From JBOGED01 sp050743625 (GTDB lineage Bacteria > Actinomycetota > Nitriliruptoria > Euzebyales > Egibacteraceae), in NCBI GenBank assembly GCA_050743625.1, contig JBOGED010000145.1, positions 1-25,121 on the forward strand: a DNA stretch of 25,121 bases, given 5' to 3'. The position numbers and the translations under genes are program-made. Below the pieces are notes generated by a model, which worked only from the letters and a program-made list of their open reading frames with translations, was not told the DNA's origin and did no database searches. Positions 22,154-25,121 of the stretch are shown piece by piece (position 1 is the first letter of the stretch; every line of letters starts with the position of its first letter).

Positions 22154-23491
22154 ATGCGCGAGCGTCCCAGTATCGCGGCGGAGGTGGAGATCACTGACCC
22201 CACTCCAGGGCGAGGGGATGCCATCGTCTTTTCTCCCTCACGTAACCAGTACCTGCGCCTGGCGGCACCACAGGCAGCGTTCCTGAGCAACCTGGACGGC
22301 CGCTATACGATCGCCGAGCTGGAGGGTGACCGGAGGGGACGGTTACCAGATGGGATGGTCCGGCCCTTACTCATCCGGTTCGCGGAGCTCGGGTTGCTCG
22401 AGGGCGACAGGCAGCCCGGCGGACCTCCCGGAGGCTGGTGGCTGGATGTCACGGACCTCAGCGCGATCCGGCTGTCCCTTCCGGACCCCGATGGGCTGCT
22501 GAACCGGCTAGTCCCGCTTGTTCGAGCGCTCGGTGGTCCCTTTGGACGCATCGTCTCCGCGCTCGCGATCCTCATCGGACTTCCTTCGATCGTCGTGAAC
22601 GCGAGCGCTGGCATTGTCGCCGTCGCATCCGACGGGTTCACAGAGCCCGCATGGGCGGGCACGCTCATCGCTGCGTTGCTCGTCAGCGCCATGCTGCACG
22701 AGCTTGGGCATGCGGCGGCGGTGAAGTATTACGGGGGCCGGGTCCGCCAGATGGGGTTCATGATCTTCTATCTCGCGCCAGCGCTGTTCTGTGACGCGAG
22801 TGACGCGTGGCGCTTTCCACATAAGCATCAGCGCGCGGTGGTTGGCATGGCGGGCATCTGGGTTCAGACCGTGCTCGCCGGGCTTGCGGGAATCGCGCTG
22901 TGGCTGCCTGTCGATGCCGCCGCCGCCGCGTGGCTCGTATCCTTCGCGCTTTTCAACCTCGGGCTGTCCGCTCTCAACCTCATCCCGTTCATAAGGCTGG
23001 ACGGGTACTGGGTCCTCGCCGCCCTGACCGACGTCCCCAACTTGCGGTCGCGCGCGCTCCGCTATGTGGCGGGCTTCGCCTGGCGCCTTGTCGCGGGAGT
23101 CCCAAGGCCTGGATTGCCCCCACCAGTTCATCCGGTGCTGACCGTGCTGTTTGGGCTTGGCTGCGTCCTGTTCCCGCCGATCTTGATCCTGACCGTCCTG
23201 CTCGACTACCAGCACGCCCTCCTCCGCCTTGGAAGCGCGGGAGCCGCAGCATGGCTACTCCTCGCGGCGGGGATCGTCACCGTCGCGGTCAACCGGCTTC
23301 TCCGGGCCGCGCGCTCGTCTCGTGCCCGCGACCTGCCCACCACCGCCCGGTGGCGAGCGGCGCTTGCGGGGAGCGTTGCCATCTTCGTCGCCGCGAGCCT
23401 CCTTACCGTGCTATCGGTCCCTACTTGGTTCTGGACCGCCTTCTTACAGCCGGCCGTTTCGACGCTGCTCTACGGGGTGGGCGTTCATTGA
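22154..23491 (+). CDS. PqqD-like domain fused to M50 intramembrane metalloprotease
   Basis: A 445-aa membrane protein. Residues about 5-80 resemble PqqD-type leader-binding domains found in RiPP enzymes (RPSIAAEVEI, then YLRLAAPQAAFLSNLDGRYTIAEL). About eight membrane segments follow. The zinc motif H182-E-L-G-H186 (SAMLHELGHAAAVKYYGG) and the second ligand D283 in the RLDGYW motif mark an M50/site-2-type protease, as in YydH and daptide-cluster proteases. ATG 22154 is chosen because the domain starts right after it; GTG 22097, TTG 22100 and GTG 22112 are in frame but would encode the palindrome (adding a CHTC motif), and none has a good ribosome-binding site. Likely role: maturing the peptide encoded 75 bp upstream. 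Confidence 0.85.
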   Translation: MRERPSIAAEVEITDPTPGRGDAIVFSPSRNQYLRLAAPQAAFLSNLDGRYTIAELEGDRRGRLPDGMVRPLLIRFAELGLLEGDRQPGGPPGGWWLDVTDLSAIRLSLPDPDGLLNRLVPLVRALGGPFGRIVSALAILIGLPSIVVNASAGIVAVASDGFTEPAWAGTLIAALLVSAMLHELGHAAAVKYYGGRVRQMGFMIFYLAPALFCDASDAWRFPHKHQRAVVGMAGIWVQTVLAGLAGIALWLPVDAAAAAWLVSFALFNLGLSALNLIPFIRLDGYWVLAALTDVPNLRSRALRYVAGFAWRLVAGVPRPGLPPPVHPVLTVLFGLGCVLFPPILILTVLLDYQHALLRLGSAGAAAWLLLAAGIVTVAVNRLLRAARSSRARDLPTTARWRAALAGSVAIFVAASLLTVLSVPTWFWTAFLQPAVSTLLYGVGVH

Positions 23492-23516
23492 TATTTCAGT
23501 ACAAGGTGGTGTCACG

Positions 23517-24095
23517 ATGAGCGTGCGGGACGATGCGGGCACACGCGGGAGGAGTGGACTCATGAGCTCGAGGACCATGAGCGCGTCCTTGTTCACCACG
23601 GTCGCCCTGGCCGCCCTCGGTATCGCGGTGTGGATCGGGGTCGCCGGCGCGCCGGAGCGCCCAGAGGCCACAGACGGGGCGGTTGCGCTGGCCCGGGCAG
23701 AGGTGGCTGGCGATCTTGCGGCGCAACGCGTTCCCGAGCGGGTCGATGGGGAGGCCGAGATCGACGACGCGCGGTCCGCGCCCGCGCCGGCTGCCGCCGA
23801 GCCTGAGCTCGCGCCGGTTGCCGCCGAGCCTGAGCCCGCGCCTGTCCAGGCGGCACCCACGGCGGTTCCGTCCCCGGCGATCAACGGGCTGCACGTGTTG
23901 TGCCCACTGCCAGGGGGTGGGTCGGCGCATCTGCTGCTCACCTCCGAGACGTACTACCGGGCCGAGACCCCCGCCGAGATCATCCGGCTCACCGCCATCT
24001 TCGGCCCGCCGGTTACGAGCATTGATCCCAGCGTGCTGCCACCCAAATCGGCGATATCGGTAACCGAAGCGCTGGACACGGCCGCGGCTGGGTGA
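23517..24095 (+). CDS. Exported or membrane-anchored Ala/Pro-rich protein of unknown function
   Basis: A 192-aa protein. A basic N-terminus (TRGRSGLMSSRT) precedes a hydrophobic segment (about 25-44, LFTTVALAALGIAVWIGVAG) that could be an anchor or an uncleaved signal. The linker is Ala/Pro/Glu-rich and contains a tandem 27-bp repeat (23793-23819 and 23820-23846; AAEPELAPV/AAEPEPAPV). The C-terminal about 70 residues (INGLHVLCPLPGGGSAHLLLTSETYY onward) look folded, with one Cys and no family I know. ATG 23517 has AGGTGG at 23504-23509; in-frame ATGs at 23562 and 23577 are alternatives. It starts 25 bp after the protease, so one operon is likely. Immunity, chaperone or surface display of the peptide are possible roles. 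Confidence 0.75.
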   Translation: MSVRDDAGTRGRSGLMSSRTMSASLFTTVALAALGIAVWIGVAGAPERPEATDGAVALARAEVAGDLAAQRVPERVDGEAEIDDARSAPAPAAAEPELAPVAAEPEPAPVQAAPTAVPSPAINGLHVLCPLPGGGSAHLLLTSETYYRAETPAEIIRLTAIFGPPVTSIDPSVLPPKSAISVTEALDTAAAG

Positions 24096-24366
24096 CGGAT
24101 TGCGTCGGGCGGCATGACCGCCAGGCTGCAACGCCCCGCCCGCGATCACCGCGACCATTCCAGTCATATGAACTGACTGGTGTCGAAGATCAGAGGAGTT
24201 GTGCAGCGCCTTTGTAATCGTGCGTTAACCTTCCCGCCCTTGTTAGGGTGTCTTTAAGTCAGCTTTTCAGCAGCTCTTCAGTGGCTAGTGATGTTATGGT
24301 GGTGCCCAGAAATAGCGGGCATCCAGACCAGCATCTTGTAGAGGCATTTTTGGCGGAGGGTGCCGA
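24096..24366. other. Intergenic region before the second LuxR-type gene
   Basis: It contains the dyad CCAGTCA-N7-TGACTGG (24160-24180), which may end the upstream operon, although no T-run follows. The region from about 24200 is AT-richer than its surroundings and presumably carries the promoter of the next gene; TATGGT at 24295-24300 is a weak -10 candidate. The 9-mer TTAGGGTGT (24244-24252) also occurs just after the peptide promoter (21896-21904). No credible gene is seen. Confidence 0.4.
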
Positions 24367-25002
24367 ATGGTCACGAGTATAGCAGTGCGGACGCGGGTCG
24401 CCTTGTTTGACGATATGCCTGACTTTCGGATGAGCCTCAGGATTGCATGCTCGAATGCGGGGCTCATGCTCGACCAGGTGGAGAACGTAGGCGAATGGGT
24501 CGGATGTCAGGACGCCGCCGTGGTCGTCACCCTTGATCGGCCTGATAGATGGGCAGTGCTGAGAACGATTCGAAGGTCGTCTTCCGAAATTGTGATTTTT
24601 GCGTTACTTCTTCACTGTGATGTTTCTGCGTGTTATGCGGCGTTGGAAGCAGGTGCCACCGTAGTGGCTGCTCGAGACAGCGAGCCTGAGCATCTGGTAA
24701 CAACCCTTCTTGCCGCTCTGAAGGGGCAAATCGTCCTGCCGGCAGCGTTGGTAGAGGCATTCGTCGATCAGTTTCGCACCCGCCACGCGGATCGTGCGGC
24801 GGTGCTCAGCGAGCTTGATATCGAGCTGCTACGGATGTTGAAGCGAGGCGAGACGGTTACCGCGATGGCCCAACGGTTGCACATGGCTTCACGCACCGTA
24901 GACCGCCGGCTGCAGAACCTATACCGGCGAATGGGCGTACGAACTCGTCTCCAAGCGGTCGCCTGGGCGGTGCATTGGCGTGTACTCGACCCTTGGACCT
25001 GA
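24367..25002 (+). CDS. LuxR-type response-regulator-like protein
   Basis: A 211-aa protein. The N-terminal receiver-like domain retains an acidic pair (LFDDMPDFRMSLR, residues 14-26) and a possible phospho-accepting Asp at about 57 (VVTLDRPDRW), but the conserved Lys and Thr contacts are not clear. The C-terminal HTH (about 147-205) is LuxR-like but divergent (LSELDIELLRMLKRGETVTAMAQRLHMASRTVDRRL). ATG 24367 has GGAGGG (24355-24360) at six bases. Part of the gene (24560-24650) is clearly AT-richer than the neighbours, a sign of transfer or relaxed codon use. The R3 hairpin follows. It has its own 271-bp upstream region and is likely transcribed separately from the peptide operon. Confidence 0.82.
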   Translation: MVTSIAVRTRVALFDDMPDFRMSLRIACSNAGLMLDQVENVGEWVGCQDAAVVVTLDRPDRWAVLRTIRRSSSEIVIFALLLHCDVSACYAALEAGATVVAARDSEPEHLVTTLLAALKGQIVLPAALVEAFVDQFRTRHADRAAVLSELDIELLRMLKRGETVTAMAQRLHMASRTVDRRLQNLYRRMGVRTRLQAVAWAVHWRVLDPWT

Positions 25003-25069
25003 CCCGCGGTGCGCCATTACACCGTACTGTCTGCACAGCGAGCGAGGCATCGAACGAAGCGCCGGGCGC

Positions 25070-25121
25070 TACTGTGCAGAGTTTTGCCGAACTACCGGCA
25101 TTACTCTGCACAGTGCAGGAA
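25070..25121. repeat. Palindromic repeat, copy R3 (inverted, diverged, at window edge)
   Basis: Its right end (25103-25121) is the exact reverse complement of the first 19 bases of the R1/R2 core. ACTGTGCAGAGT (25071-25082) pairs with ACTCTGCACAGT (25103-25114), and an inner TGCCG/CGGCA stem is kept although the base sequence differs from R1/R2. It is 68 bp after the second LuxR gene and may continue beyond the window. Confidence 0.75.

Noticed and set aside
24160..24180. CCAGTCA-N7-TGACTGG as a strong intrinsic terminator
   Set aside because: The stem is only 7 bp with no T-run; it is kept only as a weak note in the intergenic entry.

Overview
The window is a high-GC bacterial chromosome segment, most likely from the Actinomycetota. 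The grounds are the SUF gene order (sufR-sufB-sufD-Rieske-sufC-sufS-sufU-sufT), a MoeZ-type E1/rhodanese fusion, frequent GTG/TTG starts, at least one probable leaderless start, and cell-envelope genes (LCP, VanW, LytM) of actinobacterial type. I cannot assign a genus. No tRNA, rRNA, CRISPR array or recognisable transposase was seen.

Layout: (1) 1-1419: the end of an unknown basic protein, then a sugar-nucleotide pyrophosphorylase. (2) 1430-8476: a complete SUF iron-sulfur cluster assembly operon under a SufR-type repressor. It is interrupted between sufB and sufD by a 248-nt, multi-hairpin element with inverted termini. (3) 8477-10167: a tiny lipoprotein gene diverging from moeZ, with two perfect 20-bp palindromes of one consensus between them. 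(4) 10168-11808: small genes and debris: a small membrane protein, the tail of a lost PP2C/SpoIIE phosphatase, a Uma2-family protein, and a membrane protein gene broken by an in-frame TGA. (5) 11667-18934: cell-envelope genes: a minus-strand run of VanW and two CNNM/CorC-type membrane proteins, a plus-strand secreted LytM/M23 peptidase, and a minus-strand LytR-CpsA-Psr ligase. (6) 19299-25002: an accessory cassette: ABC ATPase and permease, a LuxR-type regulator, a previously unlisted 42-aa hydrophobic peptide gene with a perfect Shine-Dalgarno sequence, a PqqD-like/M50 intramembrane protease fusion, an exported Ala/Pro-rich protein, and a second LuxR-type regulator.

Region 6 is the most exciting part. 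The content (peptide precursor, membrane metalloprotease with a leader-binding-like domain, ABC exporter, dedicated regulators) matches the logic of small-peptide (RiPP/bacteriocin-like) systems such as Bacillus yyd or the daptide clusters. However, no modification enzyme is in view and the peptide has no Cys or Thr, so it may be a minimal or undescribed type. The peptide, its promoter, a duplicated operator-like motif and a 36-bp perfect palindrome before the protease gene form a compact regulatory unit.

The window also carries two families of dispersed palindromic repeats: a 52-bp hairpin (three copies, all at gene 3' ends) and a 41-bp repeat (two copies, one inside the coding sequence of the ABC ATPase).
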